Origin: Megaleporinus macrocephalus
Taxonomy: Eukaryota; Chordata; Actinopteri; Characiformes; Anostomidae
Assembly (NCBI GenBank): GCA_021613375.1
Contig: CM038706.1
Span: forward strand, 23,577,366 to 23,641,365
Length of the DNA stretch: 64,000 nucleotides
Direction: 5' to 3'
The translations under genes and the position numbers were made by a program. Below, one piece after another: positions 45,505 through 58,598 of the stretch (position 1 is its first letter; every line of letters starts with the position of its first letter). The notes beneath the pieces are model-generated. The model searched no databases. It saw nothing but the letters and a program-made list of their open reading frames with translations, and had not been told where the DNA came from.

Positions 45505-45700
45505 AACCCAGTTCAGGTTGTGTGCATTAATCCTGCGAGTAGGCCTCGGGCCACTCCCGCACTGCTGCAGGTTGGTGGAGGCGACAGATGGGGCATACGC
45601 TGCCGGAGCTCGCGGGGAGCCGAGAGGTTGGCATCTCCACGCAGCCATGATCACACTCACACTCTCACTGACATTTGCCCGAAACCAAAAGTAGGTCTTA
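45258..45700. promoter_or_regulatory. Candidate conserved noncoding block C between (CT)n tracts
   Basis: Two (CT)n tracts (45258-45288 and 45469-45502) bracket a repeat-free core (45300-45465) containing CAGCGCTATCACATTCATCC and GCGGCCATGGATAATGCCAC. A second unique block follows to 45700. The open frames of up to 153 residues are generated by the CT tracts. Regulatory role is inferred from composition only. Confidence 0.35.
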
Positions 45701-48380
45701 ATATTGTAAGCAGCAGAGATCAGACAGAAGAAGGTGCTTCTTGGTGTCGGCAGGCTAAAGCAACAGTATGTCATAAAATCTAAATCACACAGTTTCCCCC
45801 CATTACATTTAGCCCCAGCGCGCTCGGTCAGCCGGGACCTCTTCCGTGCCTGAAGTTTGCTTCTTTACCCAGCAATTATCATCAGGCTAACTGCAGCCCT
45901 ACACCCACTTGAGTTGCTAAGCCGTCTCAAAAACACTGGCCTGTGCGCTTTTCACCATGTGTTATGAACTGTTATCAATACAAAATGACCAAAAATGCAC
46001 TGAATAGTTTTTATCTGAACAGTTTTATATGTAAATTGGTCAAATTTGACATGAACGCTGACACACAACATGGACATTAGCCTGCTATAATCTAAAATGT
46101 AATAGCAGATGTCATATGCTATCAACGTGTTCAGTAACAGAACAGCCATGTTAGCATTACCAGTAATTGCCACGATGACAGATGACACAATGTTTGATGT
46201 GATTAAACATGCTAATTTGTGCTAGCTGTTAGCGGTCTAACATTCTAGCTAGCTGTCATGCCAATTAATGTTAATGGCTTACATGACATGATATGTCATG
46301 ACAGTAAATGACATCTTCCATAACATGTACCTGTAACATGCATTACATTAAAGAATTTTCAAATGTGACATTTGCCTCCTGCTCCATTTTTCAAAGTTAC
46401 AGGGATTCAGTCCACCAACCTTTGTTGTCTCAGGGGTTGGCAAAGCAACAGCCAAATGCATCAAGATGTCTGTCTCTCAGCAACTTGTAACAAACATCAA
46501 AAGATCTGTCCTCTGCTTTGTCACGTGTACGACCACATTTCCAAAAGCAGCTCACGCTGGGCTACAGATATCCAGCATCTGACTGAGGGGATGAAACTCT
46601 AGTCCAGGGTCTGGACTTCCCAATCTCTCTCTCTTAACGTAAAGATGCCATGGAGTGCATTTATTTCGCTTTTTAAATTGAGCTCTGATTTCTACATAGC
46701 AGGCATGTGATTTTGGTTGGAAGAAAAAACCCAGATGCTGGTTTTTATGTCCATTTAAACCCTATGATTTGGTAACTCTATTCCTTTTGATAAGCTCATA
46801 AATAACACAATGAGCTCTGATCTGATTGATCGCTTTATAGCAAAACACCATGATAATCACACAGAAGCAACATGCAATATGTAGTTAGCTATGCTTGCTC
46901 TCTATCTCAGTCTTTCAGTAGAGGATGATCTGCTTTAACCAGCAAACAGTGATGAACTGGCACAGCATGGCTGCTACTTGCAGGTTTCTGTTGGGGGGGG
47001 GGGGGGGGGGTGAGGCTTTTCAGTCCCTGCAGTGTTAAACTCTGAGCGAAGCTGCTTGATATTAAGCCAGGTGTGAAAAACTGTCTGGAGTGAAATGTGC
47101 AGAGTAAACTAACACACATGAATGTGTTGACCAGGAACTAAAGACGTTGTAGCTGAAGCTGTGCTTCTTATTGGCCAGCCTGTTTTGAGAATTTTCCGTT
47201 CAACCTTAAATGATACACCAGTTACATTTTGGTGGCTGCGCAAGCTGTAGCATTTAAGTTGGAACGGGATATGCGACCACAAAGCTGGTGAATAGGAAGT
47301 CAACTTCAGCCTCAATTAAAAAAATGAACTGCTGACAGTTTGATGCCTAGAAGAGGGAATGAAATGTGCTGATATCCCCTTCACAGTCTGGAGTGGGGGA
47401 TTTGCTACTTCTCTGTTTAAGTTGAAGGTAAAATTTTAAAGTATAAATATGAATTAATAAATAAATCTGTTACAGAACAATTAAACATTTTGTAAATGTA
47501 GGATATGTATTTAAATGAGGAACAACAGTGTTTAAGGTTCATGGTACGTCAGTTCGATGTCCCGAACTCTGCTTATTCAATCATCCCAATGTAAATACAG
47601 CTGCAGCACCTTTAAGAATAAGTAGTTACTGAATTATAAACCTCAGGAAGTAACACGCCTGGGGATTTAGGGAGTTTAAGCAAATCTACTGAAGAAAATA
47701 TGTGGTTTGATTGCAAAGCCATAAAGGACGCCTCAGTCCCACGTTCGCACAGCCGAGTTATATTTCTGTACGTTAGCATCTGTGAGCTGCGACTTGGCAC
47801 GGCTGTGCTTTGCGTCTGCGGTGTATTGAGCTTTGTTCTCCAGCTCCAGCAGTGTGTGAGGAGCGTGTGGGTCCTGCTGAGTCACACGTTTGTGGTAGGC
47901 AGGTGCGGGACCTCCTTGGAGATGGATCTAGCAGACAGTATGTTACAGAACACCAGACAGAACAAGGCCTCACCTTTTTCCCAGCACTCATTCAATTCCT
48001 CCAACACCGAACACTGGGGGGTCCTTATACAGGAGCAGCAGAGTGTGTGCGTGTGTGTCAGGCTGTGTCAGTACGTCAGGCTCTGGTCGACAATGCTGAG
48101 AATGACTGAAGGGAAACACAGGCCTCAGAGGATGAAGCTGGAGAACACTTGAGCCGCCTAGACATCTTACATCAAGAGCAATTCAACTCAACAGGACAGG
48201 TTTTAGCATCACAAAGCGACCTGCATCATATTAATAATAATCACCTCCTCGCATCGGGGCCGTTCGACCCTCGCTTTTCTTTTTGCATAGTCTTCTCACT
48301 TAAGGATAATTTCCAACCAACCAAATTTAGTGTGACTATGTAATTAGTCTCTTCATGCAGCCTCCCAGTGGCTGCTCTGC
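45701..48380. other. Intergenic, no gene recognised
   Basis: Contains an 18-G run at 46993-47010 and AT-rich sequence with GCTAGCTGTTAGC-like repeats near 46215-46260. The 150-residue open frame at 47700-48152 has Cys/Val-rich text from a GTGTGTGC stretch and no recognisable domain; no splice-supported gene. Confidence 0.5.
46993..47010 (+). repeat. Poly(G) run, 18 bases
   Basis: Uninterrupted G18 on the + strand. Confidence 0.95.
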
Positions 48381-48382
48381 AG

Positions 48383-48475
48383 CAGCTCTAATATATAAAT
48401 ATAATATACAGCTCTAATATATAAATATAATATACAGCTCTAGTATATAAATATAATATACAGCTCTAATATATA
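48383..48475. repeat. 26-bp tandem repeat, about 3.5 units
   Basis: Unit CAGCTCTAATATATAAATAT followed by AATATA, nearly identical across copies (one A-to-G change in the third). Confidence 0.95.
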
Positions 48476-50520
48476 AAAAATATTAAATGAAATATTTGCT
48501 CACCATAACTCCTCTATCAGAATAAGTAGGACACTGTTGGCTCTGTGTGTGAGAAATGTTGTAAGCTATGTGTGTTGAGCTGTTAGGGAGAAATGTGGGT
48601 AAAGGATGATGGGTATTGAACACAATAGACACAGTTCACAAAGACAGCCGCATTGAGATAAAACAGTCGGTGCATGTGCAGTTTCTTTATATCAAAATAA
48701 TTTTGTACAACTACCATGACTTAAATAAAATAAAATAATAAAAAAAAAATCTGTGGAAAACAGGTTGAAACTCTATACTATTTGAAGCATAGTTACAGCT
48801 TTGGAAGACTCAGTCAGAGAGAAAGAGCTCAAGATTCAAAGACTCAAATAAAAAGTGTGCTTGGCTACATTTTGTGTCTGCACAAATATTACAAAGCGTA
48901 CTGAACGCTTGAAAACTTTTCAGTGTTTTTCCGCACTATTATTTAATGAACACATTTACAGTCAGAAATAAGAAAACATATTACATAAAAATACATAATT
49001 ATCATAATGAGCAATAAAAACAGTTGGCAACCGGTTCATCAAAATCCCAAGCAGAACGTGTTGCTGATAATGAGCCCCTTTAAAGATCTGCTCCAGAACT
49101 AGTACTGCACACTTTCTACTGCATAATTAGCTTTCAGATAAAGACTACATGTGCAGTTCACTATGTGTTATTAATTAACCACAAATGCAGTGTCTCTTTT
49201 TAAGCCCCCCACCTGCAAAAAAGAATTGCAACTGTTTGCCTGATAGCAACTATTTCCCTGTCTGCCTCCGGCTTTTTTTTAGCTAAAAGTGAACTTGTTT
49301 TTTGTATTCTCGGGGTTGAGGGAAATAGTAAAGGAAGGCAAAAGCATATTTACTGAGACGAGTCATAGGTCATTCGAAAACAACAACAGTTATAACGTTG
49401 CTGTAACACCTGTAGAGGGCAGCAGTGAGTAATGCTTATTTGAGCTTAGCTGTGTCGGTAATCAGTAATCAGTCGGTAATCTTACTATCGACAGCTAGTT
49501 ATTAGGAAATATACTTGGGCTTATATTGAACTCCAATCACTGCATACAAAGCATACAAGGACCCTTGCTGGTTGGCTACCCCAGCATTTACTGGATGCTA
49601 ATTCTTTCGTTATAGCTTGAATTGCAACAACGTTTGGTTTCAAGCTTCTAGTAAAGATATTACTTTCTAGTTTGGTGATGTGCTCTTGCACACATTAATT
49701 TAGATTTTTTTTGTTTTTGGTTTAGAAAAAGGAATTTACACCAAACTCTTGGGAAACTGGGAAAGTTCTCAGATGTACAAATATGTTATTGCATGTTACG
49801 AAGTTTGTCGGCATATCCCAGGCGTGGCTCAGTTGCTGGGCTATCTGCTAAGTTTATACAGGGATTTTGATTTTAAGACATTTAGGGGGTCCAAGAGGTT
49901 AATTTAGGGGTCCCAGAACCCCCTGGGACCACCTGTATTTTCCAAGTTGGTGACAGGGCTATTTATGATATTTGTCAGAGTACAGATTTGTTTAAATAAT
50001 GATTAATTCGCTTGGTTACACTTTCTGAATGCACTCTATTAACAAAAACACTTTTACAGAATGTACTTTTTGGTGTGATCAGCTCTCGTAAGAGTTGGTT
50101 GGTTACTCTCCTTGTTCCTGGCCAGCTGTGCACTGAACGAGCACACAGCTGTTTGTGGAACAATGATGTAGATTGTTCTTCTCCTTCCACATAAAAGACA
50201 AGGTGAGAACAACTGGCTGGACCTCACTGTTACAGGGTGGTCAACACACCATATGAGCCCTCCTCCACTTCTTTCATCTCTGAGAGACATGTAAACAGAT
50301 GGAATACTGTTGTGGCTCAAAAGTCAGTCTTATCCTGCGAGCAAGCCGAGGGCCACTCCTCTAAACTACACGGCTGCTCCTTGTTGATAAATAAAAGGAT
50401 GTTTTTAAATAATTACAGAAAATGAAAACGGGGGTTTAGTTCTGACAGCAATTCTATACCATAGCACTGCAGACAGCACAGTTTCGTCTCATGGCAATAA
50501 CTGTGTTCCTATGATTCAGT
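48476..50520. other. Intergenic, repeat-derived
   Basis: AT-rich, no gene. 49740-49960 is alike to 961-1290 (old repeat). Confidence 0.5.
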
Positions 50521-50945
50521 TTGATTCAGATGGAAATGATGTGCACACCTGAATCAAGCCAGTTTAATGCATCTCATGTTTAACGTGTCATCAGTCTCTC
50601 TTAACAGGTATCAGACATACATGAACTGTCCCAGCCTGAACCCATTAAGGTCACCAGAGCAGGCAAAAGTGCTGACTGTTCACTGTCTGCATCCTGCCAA
50701 GATCCCCCCTCCGTAACCCCCCCCCCTCAGCCATATCAACATCCCACGCCCTGATGCCCACTTATCTTCAACAGACAGAAACGCAACCAACAGCTGGTGC
50801 ACAGAGAGGCCTACCGAGCATGTGCCACAGTGAATAGTGAAGTTTAAAACAAAACTAATTACATTCACTGAAACTGAGACGAGGCCGTTAGCCATCCTAA
50901 ATCTTATTGAACCTTTACACTGTGCAAAGCTCAGATCACGCCTCA
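50521..50945. promoter_or_regulatory. Candidate conserved noncoding block D
   Basis: Repeat-free complex sequence including ACAGCTGGTG (E-box) near 50790 and AACTAATTACATT (homeodomain-type core) near 50855, ending where an interspersed repeat begins at about 50950. Regulatory role is a guess from composition and motifs. Confidence 0.3.
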
Positions 50946-50949
50946 CTTC

Positions 50950-51495
50950 AGAACTTCACAGTGGAAGTCAAATCCCACAAACAGAAGTATAACAGAATAT
51001 ACACAGAAGCTCCAACAATTAAATACAACTTCAAAAACAACACTCCTTCCTTTGATTACAGCTTCTATTCTTTTCTGGAGTCTTCTCAGGAGAAATCTGG
51101 AGAGATATGTTTCCACACCTTCGAAATTCAGTCTCTTGCATTTTCTGCCTCTCGTGAGCCAAACAACCCTAAACATGGTAAGTGATGTTGAGATCTGGAC
51201 TCTGGGGTGGACAGTCCATCTGGGGATTTTTTCTTTGTCTGTTTTCTTTTCTCAGCAAGGGCTTCCTGACAGTGATACTTTATTTTAGACCCGTAGCTTT
51301 AAGTTGAATGGACACAAATACCTGTAGATGTTTTCAGATTTGAAGCAGGAGTGGAGTTTGATGTTCTCCTCTCTCTTTAAGATCAAAGCTTTAAGTGCTG
51401 TTTATATGATGAGGACGGTTTTGGTTCTACTGGGTCCTGCACAGTTGTTAGGATGCCTAGTTTCTCTGTTAGTTTCTCTGACTTTTGCACAGTAC
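50950..51495 (-). mobile_element. Degenerate DNA-transposon-like repeat ending in CTTTTGCACAGTACTG
   Basis: The right terminus CTTTTGCACAGTACTGAA is the reverse complement of the terminus of the 28232-28519 MITE. The interior (GATTACAGCTTCTATTCTTT, GGAGTCTTCTCAGGAGAAAT) is non-coding and unlike that MITE, so it is either a different member sharing ends or a longer parent. Confidence 0.5.
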
Positions 51496-52560
51496 TGAAT
51501 ATGAATATGAATACGAGTAATATATATTACATCAACACATCTTTCAATGTACTTCCTTTCGACTATGATTGGTTTGAACTAATATATTTTATAAGTGTTA
51601 AAATGAGGCACACATTTCTATTAAATACACTCAACACATCCGTTTCTTCAGTGTTTTCACTAAGGTGCTTAGACCCATGTGACATTAAACCCTTTACAAC
51701 AACTGACATAAACATTCATTTGTTCCTGCAGGCATCATCTATCAGAAAGGTTTTCATGTTAAGTTGATATAACATCTATTTCAGGTGACATTGGGTTTTT
51801 TTCTGACATTAGGTTGTGTCATGATGCTGTCTGGCACTTTGTAACTCATACAGATACCATGCTGAGGTTTTGACACTGTACAATATTATGCAGCAGTACT
51901 GCAGACTACACGTGTAAACATGTACAAATGAATAAAGCCCAGAGTACACGCTGAAGGGAAAAAAATCTTGTTTCCAGCCTCAGTTACAAGGTGATGTCAT
52001 CTTGTAACCCAATTATTATTACCCACCTACCGGTACACTTACATAAAACACAGAGAGCTAAAAAAATTAAAGTCCTGTGCAACGTTCTGCTCCAGTCTAT
52101 CTTATGAAGGTAGAACTATCATCATCTTCTACCTGACTTTCAGTATCGGACTCTGGTTCAAACTGATACAGCAGAACCAAGTAAGAAGAGCCACAACGGT
52201 GTGGGGGCAGAACTTGTGGTGGTTGACCTATCAGAACAGCGTGGGCCAGCTGAGTACACTGGGGTCATCAGGGGGAGGGGGTTTAAAGACACAGGAGCTC
52301 CAACAGAGTGTTTCAGACAGAGGGTGAATACAGATGTACACTAAGAGAAACATATTGGAGCCTTTATAAAAGTTCACATAGGTTTATGTTTTCTAAATTA
52401 GTAACTAGATTTCTTTCCAATTAGTATCAATATCACATAATAATAACATCACATATTAATAATACTGATATGTAGTGTTCATTTAATTCATTTTACTTGA
52501 GTATTTACTGCACATACGCATCACACGTGCCGAATGGCCCGCTCCCTGATTCCCCTGCTG
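51496..52560. other. Intergenic, repeat-derived
   Basis: No gene. 52283-52336 repeats the intron-8 segment 21401-21453 (TAAAGACACAGGAGCTC). Confidence 0.5.
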
Positions 52561-52650
52561 TGTGATTTTACTTCTCTTTCTCAAAATTAGTAGTGTTTTA
52601 TATCAGCCTGTCTTCCACACACACTTTCTGAGCACTTCTGTGAAAGACAG

Positions 52651-53010
52651 CGGGCGGGGGGGGGTTGAGGGAGTGGGGGTGGACCTTGGCCTGCACCTCT
52701 CACAGACACCCCCCCCCCCCAACTACACCACCACCACCACCACCACACACAGACATTTAAGTTGGAGATTGCGTCTTCTTTTGTTAGAGGACGCAAGCTG
52801 GATGGTGCGCCCCTCCCCACTTGAAAAAAGAAAAAAAAAAATCCCATCCACCCCATGCGCCCGCCTCGCCCCCTCCTCAGCCAGCAGCACCACTGCATTG
52901 TCTGGGAGGCCGCGGCAGGCCGCTTGTTGCTTTGCCTTCTGGCTGTGCGCGCTGGGCGCTCCACAATGGCTGCCTTTTAAACCCAACAGACTCTCCAAAG
53001 AAAAGAGTAT
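52651..53010. promoter_or_regulatory. GC-rich block with G/C runs (candidate regulatory block E)
   Basis: G-rich quadruplex-prone tract at 52652-52682, then a C12 run and (CCA)n at about 52711-52745, then complex sequence 52745-53010 containing CCGCGGCAGGCCGC and CTCCACAATGGCTGCC. The 175- and 125-residue open frames on opposite strands here are low complexity and not credible genes. Confidence 0.35.
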
Positions 53011-53339
53011 GTCTTCCCTACCTTTTTATCTGCCCTTGTACTGTTTTTTTTTTCATTCTCTCTCTTTTTTTCTCTCTCTCCAGACTTAACAATCTTTTCA
53101 GGCCCTTTGAAATCTTTTCAGCTTTAACCGCTGGCCTTCCTCCTCTTTGCAACTCTTCAGTGCACTAATTCCTTTTTCTTGTGTTTCATACCGGATAATA
53201 TAGTGTCACCAACTCTCAGACACTAAAGCCACCATGCATACATCTTTATTCATCCTCTGCACATCTTTATAATGCCTATAGGACTTATAAACAGATAAAA
53301 GAAGGAAAAAAAGGGAAAAAAAAGGAAAGAAAGAAAAGA

Positions 53340-53600
53340 AGGGCTACAGCGTTCATTGGTTATTTGTGTCAGCGGAGTCAGTCATACCTCAGAGTAACGT
53401 CTGGGCCTGCCGTGGCCATGTGCAGTAGGCTGGCACACAGCTCCCGCGAACTCCAGGCCCAAGCTGGTCCCACACTTAACATGTTGAGCCCACTACCCTT
53501 CGGCACAGCCAAATGTTTCTGCAGCTGCCCTTTTGTCCCCGCTCCTTGAGTAAACAAAGGACAGATACAAATTAATGACCTAAATTCATAGCGCACGAGA
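53340..53600. promoter_or_regulatory. Candidate conserved noncoding block F
   Basis: Repeat-free, GC-balanced; contains AAACAAAGGAC (SOX-like) near 53553 and AATTAATGACC (homeodomain-like) near 53571. A (GA)n tract follows. Regulatory role is inferred only. Confidence 0.3.
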
Positions 53601-54803
53601 AAGAGAGAGAGAGAGAGACAGACAGAGCGAGAGAGTGTGAGAGAGAAGGAGACAAGATGTCCCAACTGAATGCAAACTGTCCCCTCTTACCAGATGTTAA
53701 GGATTTGCATTCAAACACCGAGCTTTGATGAGCTTACTAAACTACCAGGGCATGGGGGGGTGTATATTCCCTGTTTAGGCATTTTTCATTTTTCAGATGC
53801 TCACTAAAATTCACACGAATATTGAAGCCATGGATAGTTTTTAGATTAAAAACTCGATAGAAAGAAATATTTCTTACTTACTTTCAGCAGCAGTAGATGA
53901 GACCTGTGCAGGTGAGGTGATAATCATCTGCATCTTAACATCTGCACTTACATACATTTATATTAAATAAAGGTCCTCAGGTTAAACACAGCTCATACGA
54001 GAGCATGATCACATTCAGTGAAGCACTGATGTAAGTAATCACCATTAAATGTTTAATTTACTTCTAAAACTTTCTTATTCTCTTGCAATTACAGGAAAGT
54101 TGCAAACAACATTGTTTGGAATGTAATTAATGGAGAATGATGGCAGCAAAAGTGGTGGTGGGGGGTGGACTGAAGTCGCAGTGTTAAAAAAGCTGAGGGA
54201 AATATTCATCTGATTGGAAGGAGGTCGTGGGGCGTCTGGGTGCGTGTACGGAAAAGGGGGGGAGGCTTACAGCACGGGGCCATCTGTGGCCCAGGCCTGT
54301 TGAGTAACGCTCGCGGACTTAAAAAGTGGTCAGTCTTTCAGGCATCTGTAAGTCCAGGTTCGCAGAGCAGCCAGACAATAGATAAACCGGACTGGTTTCG
54401 CAGGGACTCGGGCTTTTAGGAGCTCTGGCAGCACATTCTGAGCGTGTATGTATGTTCGGATGCATGTGGTGCATCTGTGAGGGGGTAGTGGGGGGGAGGG
54501 GTTAGTTCTCGTCAAGCTGCTGCACATTTTCCCAGGTCCAACCCACGGCTTTGCTCAAGCACCAGCCAGATATTAAAGCAGCAAATACACGCGGGCCGTG
54601 CACACACGCGCACATCCGGACAGTACCCAATCCACAGACCTCACGCACTGGAAAACATGTTTCCACCCACGCAACATCTACAGTAAATAAGATTATTCAA
54701 CTGAAGGCAAAAATAAATAAATAAAGAAATAAATAAATAAGAAATAAAAAAACACACACATCACCCTCTGCCTTGACAGCCTATAAATCGTGACTATCTC
54801 CGG
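53601..54803. other. Intergenic, partly unique sequence
   Basis: No gene. 54100-54660 is GC-balanced and repeat-poor with several G runs and could hold further regulatory DNA. (AAAT)n-like run at 54712-54745. Confidence 0.4.
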
Positions 54804-55321
54804 CAGAGGTGGGTAGTAACTACTTGCATTCACTCAAGTACATGTTCTTCAGTAAAATACGGATGGACTTGTACTCGGCTGGGTATTTTCTAATTAGAAT
54901 ACTTTTGCTTCTACTTAGGTGCGTTAGGTGAGTAAAGACATGTAGTCACATTTCAGCCATTCATATTAAGTTTCTGATTTCTTTTGTGTTTTCATTGGTT
55001 TTATTGTTGACACTATATGTAGTGCTTTATGGTTGGTCACATTTCAGACTTCAGAGCTTAAGAATTTTAATTTAAATCTATGAAATAAATAATCTGTGCT
55101 TCAAAATGCTGCAACATCTTATACCTGTCACCGCAGTTCTAGAGTTACTCAGTACTTATTATTGTCTATTTGACCTACTTTAGTATTTTGACTCAAGTTT
55201 TATTTAAAGGTTCTTACTTTTACCAGTACATACTACTTACTCTTGTTCTTACTCTACCAAAGCATCAATCCCTTAACTTGAGTCCTGAATTAAGCTACTA
55301 ACCCTAAGCTACCAACCTCTG
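54804..55321. mobile_element. hAT-type non-autonomous transposon with 8-bp target duplication
   Basis: Termini CAGAGGTGGGTAG and, reversed from the right end, CAGAGGTTGGTAG. Flanks ATCTCCGG (54796-54803) and ATCTCCAG (55322-55329) match at 7 of 8 positions, as expected for the 8-bp duplications of hAT elements. The interior (CACTCAAGTACATGTTCTTC, TACTTTTACCAGTACATACT) is the familiar fish 'gggtagtaact...' repeat with no coding sequence. Confidence 0.8.
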
Positions 55322-55417
55322 ATCTCCAGAAGTTTCAAAGTTCATCAGCACTGACAGAGAGTGAGAGAGAGCAAGAGAGAGAAAAATGGCACTTCTCAGG
55401 AATGAAGGTACTTATAA

Positions 55418-55423
55418 TTTATT
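55418..55423 (-). terminator. Candidate distal zbtb18 polyadenylation signal
   Basis: AATAAA on the - strand (TTTATT on +), just before the hAT element; a nearer alternative is 56598-56603. Confidence 0.4.
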
Positions 55424-56597
55424 GCAGTTTGCACACAATTTAAAAATTTCACCAACAGCACACCAAAAAGTACAAAACTAAACAGCCTCATAATTTACTT
55501 CCCTTGAGAAAATGAAACATACTATGATTGTCAAAGCTAAATGCCTAAATCCATAAAAAGAACAAATGTCAACATACCAAAAAATCTCAAAAGGGAAGCA
55601 AATACATGTGAACCAATCGGCTTCTTTTTCAAAAAGCGATTGTCCTTTTTCTTCTTTTTTTTCATTTTTTTTTCTCTTGACAGATAGATATCGTTCATTT
55701 AGGTCTCTCCCGTCTACTAAATTTTGTCGTTGTTCTTCTTCTTCACGCTGGGCGTTTCCAGGTTTCAAGTAAACTAAAGGTTCGTCTATTTTATGGACAT
55801 GCTTCATACGCCATTTCACAGCTTCATTGCTATTGAACAGAAGTTGAAATAAAATACATCCAGTAAACTCGCCAGTTCCAGTTCTCCCCAACCCCTCTGA
55901 GCATCAATAGGCTGTTAACAGTAGTTTAAGGCGGTCAAGTACAATAGTAGAAGCCAGCAAATAAAAAAAAAAGTTAAAAATGTTTTAGAATAACAAAAAA
56001 AAAACCAAAAACCCCACAGTTGATATTCTTTTTCTTTCACATTGTAGAGTGCAAAAGGTAAAAGTACCACCGTGCAAAAACGCCACGAGGAGCGAGCGCT
56101 GTCAGAAAGCTTCACCCTTTTTTACTAGCTGTTCCACAAACCAAAATCTATGCTATGGGGAAGCTCGAGCCCCTGAGGGCCACTGAGGCACGTGAGCCCT
56201 CCCTCCCTTCCTCCTCTCTCCTCCCCTTCTCTCCCCTCCTCGCCTCTCCTCTCCCCACCTCCCCCCTCCAGCCCGCCGTCAGTGCGGAGCCTCCGATGAC
56301 TCCTCACTCTGCAGCAGGCCCAGCGTTTCAGCACTGTGCGCTCACAGCTCCATGACAACAGCGCTTCTCCAAATTTAGGTTTTCATTCGTTTTTTTTTCT
56401 CGTTTAGCCTTTTTCATAAATGATCGGACAAATGATGACTGGGCGAGCTTCTTCTTCAACTTTTCACATTCAGTACAAAAAAAAAAAGTCCAAAAGCTGG
56501 AAGTTAATTTATACAAAAACAATAAAGATTTAAAAAGAAAATCTGCATCACATACACAATGTAACAAAAAAGAGATATTCTACAGCACTGTAACCAT

Positions 56598-56603
56598 TTT
56601 ATT
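56598..56603 (-). terminator. Candidate proximal zbtb18 polyadenylation signal
   Basis: AATAAA on the - strand about 2 kb after the stop codon. Confidence 0.35.
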
Positions 56604-58530
56604 TCTCCATAATCTAGAATTTATAGATCTCGTATTAATGTAATAATGTCAATTAATTAAGAGTTAAAATCATAAAGGCATCTTTTCAGCATTAATCTAA
56701 TTTTGTTAAGCTTTTCAAGGTGCAACCACGCATGCCAAACATTTTCTCCTGTCAAAGAGGAAGGATTATGCTTCGAGTACAAAAACATATTCACACGCGC
56801 ACACACACACACACAAACGCTCTCACACACACACACAGATTGGAGCTTTATGCTGTTTACCGACTCTCCAGCTTCCGCCACACACAGTAGATCTGATGAG
56901 CCCATCTTTACAGGAGCCGACACGTTATCACAGCAAACTGAATCTTCATGGCCACAGAATTTGAAGCAAGTGCCAATCGAGCAGATAAATAAATAAATTA
57001 ACCAACAAACTAACCAACCAAAAAAAGAAAAGAAAAGAAAAAAAAAAGAAGCCGACACTTTTCAGACGCTAGATGCGAGTAAACAGGATACTGAGACAGC
57101 AGTTGGAGACCAGCAGCGTGTGAGGAGGTGCTAAAGCAAGAACCACACTAGCTTTGGAAAGATGTTCAGAGAGGTCAAAGCCTCTGCTGACACCCAGCCC
57201 CCATATCAAACTCCTGTGTTCCACTACGAGCCTGGAGCTACATCCCTCGGGCACAGACAGACTGCAACCTAACATCAGTGCATTCAGCCCAGTAGAACAT
57301 CTTGAACAGGAGTCACCGTGGACTCTTTAGCGAGAGGAGATAAAAAACCAAAAATCAAAAGAAACTACTGAGGAATCGAATGAGTTAATTAAAAAATACA
57401 CTCTCCAATGCAAAACAACAACAAAAAATAAGAGTAAGTTAAATAAAATTCATGCAATTTCTACAGCTGTAATATTAAAGTATATATATGTATTTTTTTT
57501 TTTAAACAGACAGGCGCCCTGACTGTAATGAATCGGTCAATTACAGTGTACAGTAATACAGCAATTCACATCTTCTTAAATATACATGTTGGACGTCATG
57601 CAACAACAGATCCCATTTTGAAAACCAAAACAACAACAACAAAAAAAAAAGCAAACGAAAACTACAGAAATCTCTAGATATGCAGCAAACGTAAACCCAA
57701 TCTCAGTAGAAAACAAGTGTTGAGGGTCTGCAACTAAATTTACGATGAAGGAATCATCAGTTCGATCGTCAAACCATACAAAAAAATGTCTCAATTGATA
57801 TGAAAAAGGAGGCTGTACATTGCATGAGTGCCTTTTTTTGTCTTCTATCAGTCAAGTTTCCTATCATCACAAGTCAAAACAAAAAATTAAAGAATAAAAT
57901 AAATGTACAAGAGCCTAAAGAACACAAGCTTGGAGCTTTTCGAGAGAAACGTCCTTGCAGGATTTAAAGGACTAACTTGTGAACACGCCGTGTCTGCGTG
58001 CGGCCACACTCACACACCAGGTATGATGTTTGCGAAATAAAAGGTATAGTAGTGCACGATATATACACATGCTCAGAAACGAGTCTCATGTGTACAGGTA
58101 AATATAGGATCGTAGTACCCGTTTAGTGTATCAGTTTTGAACTTCCTCAGTGTATTACCTGAAATCTTCATTTGTTTGTCTGTTTGTTTTTTTTTTCATG
58201 GCATGGATGTTCAATGAAATCCAGGAGTGTACAGCAGTGTATGTATATACACTGTCAAATCCAGATTCACACATTTCATGTCAGAGGCGAAAGCCGTAGC
58301 CAGCACCCATGTTTTATAAAATAAAAAATAAAAACGGAAAGAAAAGAATGACTTAAAAAACCCACGACTAAATAAACCAGGAAATAAAAATCAGTAGTAA
58401 CATGTTTTCATGTGCTAGTAAAGTGCAATTTAACAAGATAAGCAATGTACATAGAAGAAACATGACTGATGCAGACCTATCCCACCATCTCCCTATCCAC
58501 CTCTTTCCTTACCTCTCTGCCCCACAATGT

Positions 58531-58532
58531 CG

Positions 58533-58568
<36 letters not shown>

Positions 58569-58598
58569 CTTTTTCTCTCTCTCTCCCTCTCTCTCTCT
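58531..58598. repeat. (TC)n/(TTTC)n tract
   Basis: CTCTCT and TTTC repeats immediately downstream of the zbtb18 stop, in its probable 3'UTR. Confidence 0.95.

Noticed and set aside
45313..45774. 153-residue open frame on the - strand
   Set aside because: Contains an Arg-Glu run from the (CT)n tract; the flanking text has no domain. The region is better read as noncoding.
47700..48152. 150-residue open frame on the + strand
   Set aside because: No domain, Cys/Val-rich part from GTGTGTGC repeats, no splice partners; a chance frame is more likely.
52562..53089. 175-residue and overlapping 125-residue open frames
   Set aside because: Opposite-strand frames across C/G runs, (CCA)n and A-runs; composition-driven, no recognisable homology.
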